Of a DNA stretch of 64,000 nt, positions 1 to 12,464 are shown piece by piece. Origin of the DNA: Argopecten irradians. Its lineage: Eukaryota > Mollusca > Bivalvia > Pectinida > Pectinidae. Within the stretch, counting starts at the first letter, position 1. Every line of letters starts with the position of its first letter. Under the pieces are notes generated by a model, which saw only the letters and a program-made list of their open reading frames with translations, was not told the origin of the DNA and searched no databases. The translations under genes and the position numbers were made by a program. Where the stretch lies: assembly GCF_041381155.1 (NCBI RefSeq), contig NC_091144.1:20097544-20161543 (forward strand), given 5' to 3'.

Positions 1-1135
1 GCTTTCAACTTTCCTTTACTTTAATGGTCAGAACTGGGAAACGTAAGCAGAACTTGACCGTCGTATTAATATGTGAGAACTTTTGGAAGGCCAATGAACG
101 CATTTAGACTGGTTTTCTTTGCCCGACTATTCACTTTAACATAATGAATATTAAAACGAAAAGCTTCGTAAGTGGATCGATACTCACAATGTCAAAGTTC
201 CAAATGCTCAACCTTCAAGGTGTTTGTCAAGGACAGACTACAAGATGGTAAGGCCAAAAAAAATAGGTCGGGTTTTGTTTTTAACTCTAAAATGATGGCC
301 GGAACTGGAGTCTGAGATTGAAATCCCGACTTTTTAATATTTTTTTCGTTTAAAAATGGAAAAAAATTAGGGTCGGGGGTAAAAAATTAGGGTCAGTCGG
401 GTAACGCTAAACAGACATTTTTTGGCCTAAGTCATCATTATCACTCTTTCAATATTATCCAACTTTGAACAAAAAAAAAGAACAAAAAAAAAAACAAAAA
501 AAAAAAAAAACAAGTGAATGTCATGATAATGGAGATGGTAAAACAATGAGCAAACCATATAGCCGTTACTTTTAGTGGGACTCATATTTTCGCGGGACTT
601 TGTTATGACCATCGCATTGGGTGATATTTACGGGACTGCTTGTTTTCAGGTATTTTCCTAAGTTTATGGCTGTAAAATATCCCTCTTAGCTATGGTCATG
701 TGGAAATGTCACCATTAAATTTTTCCTAGTGAATTAAAGCAAGAGCATAATTGTCAAAAAGTGTGCCATTTTGGGTAGCGTGCCAATTTTGGTTACATGA
801 CGTTAACCTCGTTTCACAAAATCTCATATGAAATGAATACTCATGTAAGATCCTATATATATCAAGCTCAAAGTAACAAAGTAACTTAAGATGTAAGTGA
901 GACTTGTATAACTGAAAAAGTAAAAGCAGGTAACAAAAAGAAACAGGAATTTGGTATTTTTTACCAAGTTGCCATAGTAACAAAAACTAATACTGAACAT
1001 GGAAGTTCCGCAATAGCAAAATGTAACATTTTTGGTATTGCAATTTTGTAAGTAACAAAATGCCGAAAAATTAAAACAAAACTTTAATTCCAAAATTTGA
1101 CATGGTTTCACGCCCCCTCCAAACGCAAATCCTGA
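1..1135. other. AT-rich intergenic sequence, no gene seen
   Basis: I see no convincing coding sequence here. The short open frames are AT-rich noise. A run of about 40 nearly pure A residues lies around 465-512. Conserved protein motifs and splice-site pairs are absent. Confidence 0.6.
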
Positions 1136-1139
1136 ACCG

Positions 1140-1757
1140 CCCCTTCTTATCTCTAATTATCGTTAAAAAATATTATGTCGTTATAACGACTTATCATGTC
1201 GTAACGACTTAGTTATGTCGTCGTTATTACCACATAGCTTAGTCGTTATTACAACATACTAAGTCGTTATAACGACATAGGTAAGTCGTTATTACGAGAT
1301 ACTAAGTCGTTATTACGACATTGCGAAGTCGTTATTACGACATTACTAAGTCGTTATAACGACATAGGTAAGTCGTTATTACGACATACTAAGTCATTAA
1401 AACGACATAGGTAAGTCGTTATTACGACATACTAAGTCATTAAAACGAGATACTATGTCGTTATTACGACATACTAAGTCGTTATAACGACACACTAAGT
1501 CGTTATAACGACATAGCTTAGTCGTTATTACAACATACTAAGTCGTTATAACGACATAGCTTAGTCGTTATTACAACATACTAAGTCGTTATTACAACAT
1601 ACTAAGTCGTTATTACAACATACTAAGTCGTTATTACGACATACTAAAACGTTATAACGAGATACTATGTCGTTATTACGACATAACTAAGTAGTTATTA
1701 CAACATACTATATCGTTATAACGAGATACTATGTCGTTATTACGACATAGCTAAAAA
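1140..1757. repeat. Palindromic satellite array, GTCGTTATAACGAC core
   Basis: A degenerate tandem array of a roughly 21-22 bp unit. Each unit carries GTCGTTATAACGAC or GTCGTTATTACGAC joined by ACATACTAA or ACATAGCTTA spacers. The core is self-complementary, so both strands read alike. About 28 units are visible, with scattered substitutions such as GTCATTAAAACGAC. No gene overlaps it. Confidence 0.9.
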
Positions 1758-2236
1758 TATGATAACCTACCTAGGATATTTTATTTTTCCAAAACCAGAT
1801 GTAGACGCCTGTGGTCTTAAACATTACTATTCTAGTACTTACTGTATTACAAATTATCATGCATAATTTAGACCTCTAATATCCTATGTAATTCCACACT
1901 ATTCTGTGTGTCAATTCGCGGTAGTATCATAATTAACCTCAAAATTTCCTCACTCTCTCTGTGGTGTCATTCAAACGGTGATTATTTAGTGCTACCCCAA
2001 CTCCGTACTGTATATGGTACTGTATCGCGTGCGTTCCATTGCGGGTTCGTACCAGTTGAATTGACACTTAGAGACTTATAAGTAAGGCTGTATAGTTAGA
2101 AAACTTCAATTGAAAAAACAAACCAATTGCAGTAATTATATACACTAGTACTGTAGGTTCTGTAACTGTTCGGTTCTGTTGACATGTGCACGGTAGATAT
2201 AGACTTATACGGTGCAGTAGGAACCTGCAAAAGGGA

Positions 2237-2367
2237 CAGTGTGGATTTTATTATGGCGGCGTCGAAACGACCATTTTCGAGAGATGTTGAGCAATCTGAT
2301 GATAGTGGTGGCGGATCACGAACTATGTGTGTTCCCATTATAAGATGCCGCGTGGATAATTGTTTTA
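2237..2367 (+). pseudogene. Partial upstream copy of exon 1 of the 3411-9205 gene
   Basis: From about 2237 the sequence closely matches 3396-3525, beginning just before an ATG at 2253 and including the first 39 or so codons (MAASKRPFSRDVE then S/G-rich, KRCRVDNCF-like). Identity stops abruptly around 2367. The frame then runs into unrelated residues and a stop near 2426, with no donor leading to the later exons. It is best read as a tandem 5' duplication of the neighbouring gene that lost the rest of the coding sequence. An alternative first exon spliced into the same gene is possible but no donor supports it. Confidence 0.75.
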
Positions 2368-3410
2368 TTTCTATGGTAACCGTTAAAGGCCCACTACCTT
2401 TCCGGAGCAAAATTAAAGTTTTTTAAAAACATAAATAACACAAGAAAATACATATCGATGGCCAAATATCAGGTTACAACACCAAACATATGCAAGATTT
2501 CCTGCGTAATATTATATGATAACAGGAGAGAGTGATAGTCAACTACCGAGTGGTATTTAGGACGACGGCGGGAAACATAATACGAACGTGCTATGCAAAT
2601 TAACATTTTATTTGTTTTAATCAAATTGTCCAGAAGATGATGATAAGTGTAGTATTAACGGTAAGTTAATAACTTTTGAGACTCTACAAAATTATCGACC
2701 TCGTTTTAGATTCACATCTAAAAAATTAAAAGCCGTTTCCCAAAAATATTGGGCCTTTAAAGGTGTGACGTGTCAAACTATATTAATAGGCATCCATATG
2801 TTTCTTCAATTGATCAAATTGGAATAAGGTGGATCCAAACACTTATTGGGCATTTCACAGCCCATGTTTATATAGTTACCTGGTTACTATGACAACCAAT
2901 ATTGTTTATTAATAAGAAGCAACTTCTTGTGCACATAATATCTACTTATGATCCAACCATTTCTATTACATGTTGCCCACTAAGTAAACTCTTCTAAGCA
3001 GGAAGACAAGTTTATTTGGTGGGCATGTTTATAGTAGGCCAGTGGGCGTGGTAAGCTTCAGTGCTTGGCTTGCCTCAATGCGTATACTATTTAGTTTTCT
3101 CGCGTTATTACTGTACTGTAACTAAATAAAAGTTTCGCTGACAGGTTAGGCCTAAGTTAAGCATGATAAATTCGGATTTATCGCTAAATGAATATTTTGC
3201 AGCCTTTACACATATCTCTCATCTTAATTTAATGCACTTAGCAGAGTTGTAACAACAAAAACAAGCAAAAACAAATTGATTTTAGCGAACACAGCATTTC
3301 AAATGAGCTTACTTTCTTATTTGAATATATGAGCAAAGGCCAACTTTTTGTCCGGTGGAACTCTTTTGTGTTTCAAGGGAGATCGCTCTAATAATAGAGT
3401 GGATTTTATT

Positions 3411-6400
3411 ATGGCGGCGTCGAAACGACCATTTTCGAGAGACGTTGAGCATTCTGATGATGGTGGTGGCGGATCACGAACTGTGTGTGTTCCCATTAAA
3501 AGATGCCGCGTAGATAATTGCTTTTCCGTCACCGATCACTTGTACCTAGATTTTCCGGAGCGGTTAGTAGACGGGATGACGAACGTATTGATGAACAATC
3601 TTTGTGGAAGATATTGTGGTGTATTGATAACATTGACACCTCTTATGGTTATAAATAGTAACGCTGCTGACGAGACTTCCCCGATAGGGTATTCCTTTTC
3701 TAAAGCTTATTGTAGCATTGGGAAATATGATTCGCAATACGTGTTTTCATCTCTTTTCAAGAGCGGTATCGATATATTACTGGATTATGTTGAACAAAGG
3801 AAACTCCCTTCGAACAATGAGAAAAAAACAGTACTTGACACTCTCCTTCATTTCATTTTCAATTTGACAAACGCAACAGGTAATGATATAATTTCTCTGC
3901 TCAATCAGCATATAATTGATCTACCGTGACGGTGAGTGTGCACATAAAAAAATGTATATCAGTATACAGTTCTCTAGTACAATACGTCGTGTTATTCCAC
4001 TCTCAGCCATTGAATAAACGTGCTGGGTGTTGGATAAATATATTGATATTCCACTTGTGGAATAACACCTATCGGTCCTTTGATTTGTCGAGATTTTACA
4101 TCATCTATTATCAAATGACGTCATGGTGGTCTACTCTAGATCTGGTTGCTGCTTGCAGAACAAATTGCTGTCGAAACCAAATGTGTGATGGTGTCGAAAT
4201 CCTTCCTGTTTTCCCATTCGTAGCATAAAGTATCGACGCAAAATTTATAATTGTCTTTTATTTAGTGTTGTATCTTAAATTGCCATACGTATGGCAAGCT
4301 GTTTGGGTTTTTACCTAATGAAGTGAAGATATTCACTTTAATTAAGATATCTCTATCTAAAATGAATATATATCTATCTAATTAAAGATATCTGTAATTT
4401 AAATAAAGATATCTCTATTTGAATAAAGATATGTCATATTTAAATACAGATATCTCTATTTCTATTGAAAATAAAACTACTTAAAATAAATCTACTTTTA
4501 AGTTAGATATCTCTATTGCAAATTCAGATATCTCTATTTGAATTACATATATCGTAATTGAGATATCTTAATTTTTATTAGAGATATCTTTAATTATTGT
4601 CCAATTAAAGATATCTTTATTTAAAATGGATATATCTCTATTTCAATTTAAGTTATCCCTATTTCAAATAAAAAAATCTTTAATTTTGTTTATATTTAAA
4701 TACAGATATCTCTAATTCAAATACAGATATCTCTATTTCAAATACAGGTGTCTTTAATTGAATTAGAGATATCTGCAATTACTTTGCAATACTGATATCT
4801 CTATTTAAAGATGCTCCACCGCTGACAAATGGTATTTTTTCACTATCAAAAACAGGAGCAGACGATTTAGTATTTTTCTTCAGTTACAAAAGTTACTTAC
4901 TTTACACCATTACCACCATTGAAAAGTTTGAGCTTCTAATTTTACTTCAAGTTAAAAATATGAAAAATAATTAATTGCATCCCGAAAAAATTCCGTGACA
5001 CTATATCCTATATGGAATGAAGTACTGATTGCGCATGCACCAAAGGCTAAATAAATTATTTTATATTATTTTTTGTGTTAATTAGACATATATATACACG
5101 ATTAAACACCAATTATTGTTCAAATGATGAATATCATTTATGCTCTGTCGGCGGTGGAGCATCTTTAAAATAGAAATATCTCTATTTGAATTAACGATAT
5201 CTGTATTTATAGGTATTTGCTCAGTACGAAGATTAATTTTGAAACACTAAGAAAATGATGATTACTCCCTAATCGTGATCAGTGTTAATGGAACACTTTT
5301 AATTAAATTGGATTTTAAGAATCCATATGCAAGTACTGGTATGATAACTGTAGGTCTATCAAACCAATAATTTTTCTATTTGGAGGGGATTTCTTAAGAA
5401 CAGGACATGGCAACTGCTTTCCGGAAAACAGAGCAAACTGTTGAATAATATTGAAAGCGGACACCTTGTAACACGGTCTGCATTCCCCGCCATTTTGCGT
5501 CACTACTGCTTTACTTCCGTTATGGGCAAAACGGAGAGTCAAGGGAGCAGTTGTTTTTCCTATTTGATAGTTAAATACAGATATCTCTATTTCATGTCAA
5601 ATAAAGAAATTTTAATTCAAATAGAGATATCTGTATTTCAAATAAAGATATCTGTATTTCTACAACAATTAGAGATATCTGCATTTGAAATAGTTATATC
5701 TTAAATTGAATTAGAGATATCTGTATTTGAATTAGAGATATCTGTATTTGAATTAAAGATATCTTTATTTACAATGAAATGCAGATATCTCTTATTGAAA
5801 TATTGATATCTTTAAAGATGCTCCACCGCTGACAAATGGTATTTTTTCACTATCAAAAACATGAGCAGACGATTTAGTATTTTTCTTCAGGTACAAAAGT
5901 TACTTACTTTACACCATTACCACCATTGAAAAGTTTCAGCTTCTAATTTTACTTCAAGTTAAAAATATGAAAAATAATTAATTGCATCCCGAAAAAATTC
6001 TGTGGCACTATATCCTATATGGAATGAAGTACTGATTGCGCATGCACCAAAGGCAAAATAAATTATTTCATATATTTTTTTGTGTTAATTAGACATATAT
6101 ATACACACGATTAAACACCAATTATTGTTCAAATGATGAATATCATTTATGCTAGGTCGGCGGTGGAGCATCTTTAATTGAATTAGATATATCTGTATTT
6201 GAATTATGGGACAATGACTTAATTCTAACCGTGAGGATAAAAAAAAATCGTCAAATTTTCGAGGAGATCTGCCCCTTTGTCAAGACATACATGTACAAAA
6301 TGAACACGATAAAATAATAGGATCAAACAGTAATGTGGGACAAAGTAGACAAATATTTAACTATGCAGTAAAATGGAGCGCAATTTACCATTTGGCAAGT

Positions 6401-9205
6401 GGCAGCCAAAGCTGGATCTACCAAAATGTATCCATGCTGTTCGGCAGAACGCTAAAATATGAATGATGACTGGAATGTGTGCCACATGTGACGTCAAATG
6501 TGTGGCGAAGTTTATATATAGTGCTCATTGGTATAGGATGCGAATTTAGTCGCCTATCTCCTCGGTGTGTGCAAAGAAGATAAGTCCTAAATTTAGTCGC
6601 CTTTCGCTGGGCAGCATATATGTAAAGGATCAAAAACGCGTAGAACAGAACTTGATATGTATTTGAATTAGAAATATCTCTATTTCATGTTTAATTAGAG
6701 ATATCTCTATTTTTGATAGAGATATCTGTAATTCAAATACAGATATCTCTAATTCAAATACAGATATCTCTAATTCAAATACAGATATCTTCATTTCAAT
6801 AGGTAAAAACCCAAACGACTTGTCATACATACGAGGACTCTGTGGATGATTTCAGTAAAATTATCAACGCTCCTATTCCGGACTTTTAACTTGGTTACAA
6901 TGGTTTGAAGATTATTTGGACAGGATATTTTGGCTAAACATATGTAAGGGCTTGTATTATATGATGGATGTTGGATAAAGATATCCATTAATAATTATAT
7001 AGTAATTTATTTTTCCAGATGCACAGGAGTCGCCATTCGAGGAATTGAATCAATTATCAGAATCTGATCTAATCATTGTGCTAGCAAATCATCTGTTTGG
7101 AAAGCTGTCAACATCATCACACTTTGTCATTGATAAGCACTGTAAAGGGAGGTTACTAAATACAACTTCATGTCCTTGTACCAAACAGTCATGTAAAATG
7201 ACAGGCATGTTTGGAGACACAAGCATAGGTAAGTTATACAGTAAACATGTTTGAGTGAAGCTAAGGATGTTACGTATATCAATCATTATCAAAAAGTTTT
7301 TCTTTTCCAAGTACTTTCCTTTGATATGAAGGTTTATGAAGACGTCTTGTCATCAGCCATCGTCCGTAGTAATGTGCCATCCGCTGTTTGTAATCTTTTC
7401 ATTCAAAAAAGTTTTTCTCAATATAAATAATCGAAAGGGCCAGGGTACTGATATATAACCTGTATCTGCTGGGATGAAGGGCTACCAAGTTTATTTTAAT
7501 AAATGACAAGGGTCAAAATGTGAGTAAATAGTTAGCAGTTGTAAGCCGTATTTACTCACTAGTTTTAATCACAAAATTTATTGAAAGGTCAAATGATTAC
7601 AGTTTCAACTTCAGCTGAACCACAGGAGCTCGATTTTCTCGTAATAACGTCCTCTGGGCAAGAAAAACAGAGTTTGCATAAATTTTGCCTCTGAGAGTAG
7701 GGGAGTAGGGGGCAGAGCCCAATAGGGGAAATGGAGGTAAATCATTTAAATTCCTGCAGAAAAGAAACAATGCACCTGTGTTCAGAACATTACTTGGCAT
7801 TACAAACCAGGTGAGCAATAAAGGCCCTCTGGGCCTCCTGTTGACTGTTTGACACAAAATATCTCCCGTAAATGATTTTTCCCACAGTCAACAACTACAG
7901 GTATATCATTAGATATATTATGTCTGGATTTGCTAAAATTCAATATTTCATCACAATCAATGCGTCAATTTTTCTTATTACTCAAATCGCTGTATTAGCA
8001 GGTTGACAGTCAAAAGTTGTCGTGTTTACATCTGTTCCAAAGGAATGATAACCAAGTTATCTCCCCTTACGTATCTAATTTCATATTCATCTCAACTGTA
8101 TGTTTATTATTGACAAAATGTCAAGCCCCTATGGCTGTACATATATATTGTATTTATAGCATTGTTATATGATTGGGATTCAATATCAAACACATTTTGG
8201 GGTGAATTTTGCTATTTCTAATTGTAAGGGTTTTTGTGATAATTACTAAATAAACCAGTAAATGACACAGGACCTCTAGGCCTCTTGTCATAACATGCAT
8301 ATATGCCTATAATCTGACTCCTTACATGTACAAGTTTCTTTAACAGTTACAATGGAAACATACTTAGTCTTCTGATCAAATTTGATACCTGCATTGTTCG
8401 ATTAGCTGAAAATTGCTATTGCCATAACCTGACACAATATTCAATGTTTATTTAATTTGTTGCTATGGCCACCAATAAACATGGACCAAATCAATCATGA
8501 TTGACAACCGTATTCTATATCTGTTAATATTAAAACTCCTAAATTAATTCTTTTCCTTTACATTGTATTACAGGTAATAAAAGAGTGTGGCATGGCAATG
8601 TGGATATAATTGTCAACGATGAAGTCATTGTAGAAGTTACTGAAGATATCTGCATCAGTCCAGGAGGAAAATCACCAGTCGATGTAAAGCTGAAAACTTC
8701 TTCTCTCTCAAGAAACACTCAGATAATTGCGCAAACCATTGTCTTTTCATTTCTCAAAAAGAAGAGGCACCCAGAGAGAAGTAATTTCCTTACACCCTGT
8801 ATTGGTGTAACAGGTAGTGATTTGGTGATATATTTTTATGATTCTGAACATGATATTCTCCTGGAAAGCAATGCCATACCTCTTTTTACTCCAGATTCAG
8901 TAACAGGAGGCATCAACCTAACAGCTGTTGTTGTAACCTGGCTTGTTGTTAATCATAAATATCTTTGTGATGGTTTGAATCATGTAGATGATTTGAAGAC
9001 CAAAAAGTCAGGGTTCTTTGACCAAGTTCAAACGAAGTTGAATGTCTATGAAAATGAATTACAGATGGGTGATGTTGTTCCACTGACATTAAATGTACTA
9101 ACATCACCAGCCCCTAAAAATCTGGTCTTTGATGCTACTGCTGTCATGGCCAATGATAGATGCTTAAAGATAGCAATTGCTCGAAATGCTCCTTCAAAAA
9201 AATAG
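3411..9205 (+). CDS. Unrecognised three-exon gene, 436-residue protein with a possible nuclease-like fold
   Basis: Exons 3411-3879, 7019-7228 and 8574-9205 join in frame. Both introns are phase 1, with donors CAG|GTAATG and TAG|GTAAGT and acceptors TTTTCCAG and TTACAG. The start is the ATG of MAASKRPFSRD at 3411, which is conserved in the upstream partial copy. Exon 1 encodes a basic, glycine-rich head (KRPFSR, IKRCRV, a possible nuclear signal) and a mostly helical region. Exon 2 has a cysteine cluster (HCK...SCPCTKQSC). Exon 3 reads RVWHGNVDIIVNDEVIVEV, then after a loop QIIAQTIVFSFLKKK. The G-x-x-D / E-V pattern followed by a glutamine-bearing helix recalls PD-(D/E)XK nuclease-like folds, but the usual catalytic lysine is not at the expected place (VEVT). 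That assignment is weak and I give no function. No AATAAA is obvious in the next few hundred bases. Confidence 0.8.
4325..4804. repeat. AGATATCT palindromic array, segment 1
   Basis: An irregular array of AGATATCT or GATATCTCTATTT motifs joined by AT-rich spacers such as AATTGAATTAGAG or ATTTCAAATAC. It lies in intron 1 of the 3411-9205 gene. It continues at 5570-5812 and 6655-6795 and is interrupted by two MITE copies. Confidence 0.85.
4809..5164. mobile_element. TTAA-flanked MITE, copy 1
   Basis: A 356-bp element with terminal inverted repeats AGATGCTCCACCGC / GCGGTGGAGCATCT, flanked on each side by TTAA (4805-4808 and 5165-5168). It has no coding capacity. Related copies are at 5816-6173, 15363-15720, 25227-25443 and about 49855-50240. 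TTAA duplication is known for the piggyBac, Kolobok and Sola3 superfamilies; the sequence alone does not decide between them. Confidence 0.85.
5570..5812. repeat. AGATATCT palindromic array, segment 2
   Basis: Continuation of the AGATATCT array between the two MITE copies, with the same ATTTGAATTAGAGATATCTG-type units. The intervening 5215-5560 is unique AT-rich intron sequence with no exon seen. Confidence 0.8.
5816..6173. mobile_element. TTAA-flanked MITE, copy 2
   Basis: A full-length copy nearly identical to copy 1, in the same orientation, with AGATGCTCC termini and TTAA at 5812-5815 and 6174-6177. The high identity to copy 1, about 1 kb away in the same array, suggests recent insertion or array-level duplication. 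Confidence 0.85.
6205..6420 (+). repeat. Dispersed repeat shared with 38397-38605
   Basis: A segment with GACAATGACTTAATTCTAACC-like start and blocks TCAAATTTTCGAGG, GATCTGCCCCTTT, GACAAATATTTAAC, AATGGAGCGCAATT and GGCAAGTGGCAGCC. The same blocks recur in the same order and orientation at 38397-38605. It is non-coding and the family is unknown. Confidence 0.7.
6655..6795. repeat. AGATATCT palindromic array, segment 3
   Basis: A short array of ATTCAAATACAGATATCTCT units (20 bp), the most regular part of the AGATATCT family in this intron. Confidence 0.8.
7430..7860 (-). repeat. Fragments of GGCC-bounded dispersed repeats
   Basis: Positions 7440-7500 match the tandem element at 58140-59270 (GGGATGAAGGGCTACCAAG). 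Positions 7590-7860 match, in reverse, the element at 40200-41460 (AATAGGGGAAATGGAGGTAA, ending in AAAGGCCCTCTGGGCCTCCTG). They lie in intron 2 of the 3411-9205 gene. The rest of that intron, to 8573, is AT-rich with a stray AGGACCTCTAGGCCTCTTG motif near 8270. Confidence 0.65.
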
Positions 9206-10180
9206 TATGTGTGAGATACATTATATAGACTTCAATCTTATATATCACATATTGATGTTTTAAGATCATTTGGCCCAAAGGGTTTATGCAATTTGAAGCG
9301 GCGTCCATTGTCCACCTGTCATTATTTACTTAAAATTGCTAAACAAGTCATAAAGTAGTTGATGGATGTAGAAGGGGATTGTATTTTTAGATTTTGCTTA
9401 TAAATGTCTTACCCCATCATGGCAAATGATCACAGTAATACATGTATAAACAAGATTTAAGCAGGTATTCAGATTATGTAATTTTATGACTAGTCTAAAA
9501 ATGGATAAAATTCAGGATCTAAGTACTGTAATATATATATTTACTGGCTGTCGTGTGCTTGCCAGAGGTAATGTATGAAAGAAAATGTTAAACTGCACAA
9601 AAAGTAAGAATTATAAACAGTAATCACATATTTAATTGTAAATTCATGCAGACTGATATTTGTAAGTTTAAGAAAATTGTCTATGTACATACATAATGGC
9701 GACCATGTCTTTTCTTCTGTGGCCGCTGAACTTGTGTATAAACAGTTAAATACATGAATATCATATGTTGATTTCTACATTTGGTTTATGACTGAGTTTT
9801 GTTGTTTTCTGATTGGTCTAGACCGCTAAGAAAGGTCTTAGCAAAGTGCAAGGTCAACCTGCAACTGCTGAACACCTGTTCAGAGGTTGACATTGCAAAT
9901 CCGGTAACATTGCTATATATAAAATAGGCACAGGGAATTCACGGTCTCTTTTTCATTTTTGACAAATCAAAATAGAGCATTGCCAATCATCGTGCAATAG
10001 CCATCATATAAGCTTACATGGAAAAAATATTTTACACATGTTGTGTAGCTGTCTGTTCAAAGATTATATAGCAAATGAATATTAAAAAAAAATGTTTTAA
10101 TTAGTTGTTCTTGTTTCAAAGTTATTTCAATTCAAATAGCAAACCTTGTATTATAGGCATTGTTTCATAAAACAAAACAA
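9206..10180. other. Intergenic, no gene seen
   Basis: AT-rich sequence downstream of the first gene. A GGCCCAAAGGG motif at about 9270 resembles the edge of a bivalve dispersed repeat. No further coding exon, RNA gene or clear poly(A) signal is visible. Confidence 0.5.
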
Positions 10181-10181
10181 T

Positions 10182-10313
10182 TATTGACTTTGTGTAGGTT
10201 AATATGAGGAATTGTAAACCTTTGAAAGGTGATATTTCCCTTGGCCTTCAGCCTCTGAGAATGTCACCTTTCTCGGGCTTAACAATTCCTCGTATTAACC
10301 TATACAAAGTCAG
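10182..10313. repeat. Imperfect inverted repeat, foldback
   Basis: Arms 10182-10233 and 10261-10313 are complementary over about 50 bp with a few mismatches (ACTTTGTGTAGGTTAATATG against its complement), separated by about 27 bp. It adjoins the 48-bp array. It is likely a small foldback element or the remnant of one. Confidence 0.7.
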
Positions 10314-10377
10314 TATTTGTATATTATCAAATAATTTGACTGATATCAAGTGATTTTGCCATTGTGATATTTTTGCA

Positions 10378-12460
10378 TATATATCCCATAGTGTAAAATG
10401 TACACAGAGGTCTATATTGGACATGTATATATCCCATAGTGTAAAATGTACACAGAGGCCTATATTGGACATGTATATATATCCCATAGTTTACAGGTAA
10501 TATCCCATAGTATAAAAAGTACACAGAGGCCTATATTGGACATGTATATATATATCCCATAGTTGACCGGTAATATCCCATAGTATAAAAAGTACACAGA
10601 GGTCTATGGTGGAAAGGTAATATCCCATAGCGGTCTATATTGGACATGTATATATCCCATAGTGTAAAATGTACACAGAGGCCTATATTGGACAGGTAAT
10701 ATCCCATAGCGTAAAAAGTACACAGAGGTCTATATTAGACAGATAATATCCCATAGAGTAAAAAAGTACACAGAGATCTATATTAGACATGTATATATAT
10801 CCCATAGTTGACAGGTAATATCCCATAGTATAAAAAGTACACAGAGGTCTATATTGGACATGTATATATATATCCCATAGTTGACAGGTAATATCCCATA
10901 GTATAAAAAGTACACAGAGGTCTATGGTGGAAAGGTAATATCCCATAGCGGATATAGTGGACAGGTAATATCCCATAGCGTAAAAAGTACACAGAGGTCT
11001 ATATTGGACAGGTAATATCCCATAGCGTAAAAAGTACACAGAGGTCTATATTAGACAGATAATACCCCATAGAGTAAAAAAGTACACAGAGATCTATATT
11101 AGACATGTATATATATCCCATAGTTTACAGGTAATATCCCATAGTATAAAAAGTACACAGAGGTCTATATTGGACATGTATATATATATCCCATAGTTGA
11201 CAGGTAATATCCCATAGTATAAAAAGTACACAGAGGTCTATGGTGGAAAGGTAATATCCCATAGCGGATATAGTGGACAGGTAATATCCCATAGCGTAAA
11301 AAGTACACAGAGGTCTATATTGGACAGGTAATATCCCATAGCGTAAAAAGTACACAGAGGTCTATATTGGACATGTATATATCCCATAGCGTAAAAAGTA
11401 CACAGAGGTCTATATTGGACATGTATATATCCCATAGCGTAAAAAGTACATAGAGTTCTATATTGGACAGGTAATATCCCATAGCATAAAAAGTACACAG
11501 AGTTCTGTATTGAACATGTATATATCCCATAGCGTAAAAAATACACAGAGGTCTTTATTAGACAGGTAATATCCCATAGCGTAAAAAGTACACAGAGGTC
11601 AATATTGGACAGGTAATATCTCATAGCGTAAAAAGTACACAGAGGTCTATATTGGACATGTATATATCCCATAGCGTAAAAAGTACACAGAGGTCTATAT
11701 TGGATATGTATATATCCCATAGCGTAAAAAGTACACAGAGTTCTATATTGGACATGTATATATCCCATAGCGTAAAAAGTACACAGAGGTCTGTATTGAA
11801 CATGTATATATCCCATAGCGTAAAAAGTACACAGAGGTCTATATTGGACATGTATATATCCCATAGCGTAAAAAGTACACAGAGTTCTATATTGGACATG
11901 TATATATCCCATAGCGTAAAAAGTACACAGAGGTCTGTATTGAACATGTTTATATCCCATAGCGTAAAAAGTACACAGAGGTCTATATTGGATATGTATA
12001 TATCCCATAGCGTAAAGTGTACACAGAGGTCTATATTGGACATGTATATATCCCATAGCGTAAAAAGTACACAGAGGTCTGTATTGAACATGTATATATC
12101 CCATAGCGTAAAAAGTACACAGAGGTCTGTATTGAACATGTATATATCCCATAGCGTAAAAAGTACACAGAGGTCTGTATTGAACATGTATATATCCCAT
12201 AGCGTAAAAAGTACACAGAGGTCTATATTGGACATGTATATATCCCATAGCGTAAAAAGTACACAGAGGTCTGTATTGAACATGTTTATATCCCATAGCG
12301 TAAAAAGTACACAGAGGTCTATATTGGATATGTATATATCCCATAGCGTAAAGTGTACACAGAGGTCTATATTGGACATGTATATATCCCATAGCGTAAA
12401 AAGTACACAGAGTTCTATATTAGACAGGTAATATCCCATAGCGTAAAATGTACACAGACA
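10378..12460. repeat. 48-bp minisatellite array
   Basis: About 43 tandem units with core CCCATAGCGTAAAAAGTACA, then CAGAGGTCTATATTGGACAT and GTATATAT. Variants differ at a few sites (GTAATAT for GTATATAT, AGTTCTGTATTGAAC for AGGTCTATATTGGAC). The left third has a higher-order repeat of about 315 bp (10755-11068 against 11068-11380). Because 48 is divisible by 3 and the unit lacks stops in several frames, long open frames appear on both strands. These are not evidence of coding. Confidence 0.95.
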
Positions 12461-12464
12461 TCCT

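Noticed and set aside
11238..12439. Long open frames of up to 384 codons on the minus strand and 259 on the plus strand
   Set aside because: They are entirely within the 48-bp minisatellite. Several frames and both strands are equally open because the period is a multiple of three.
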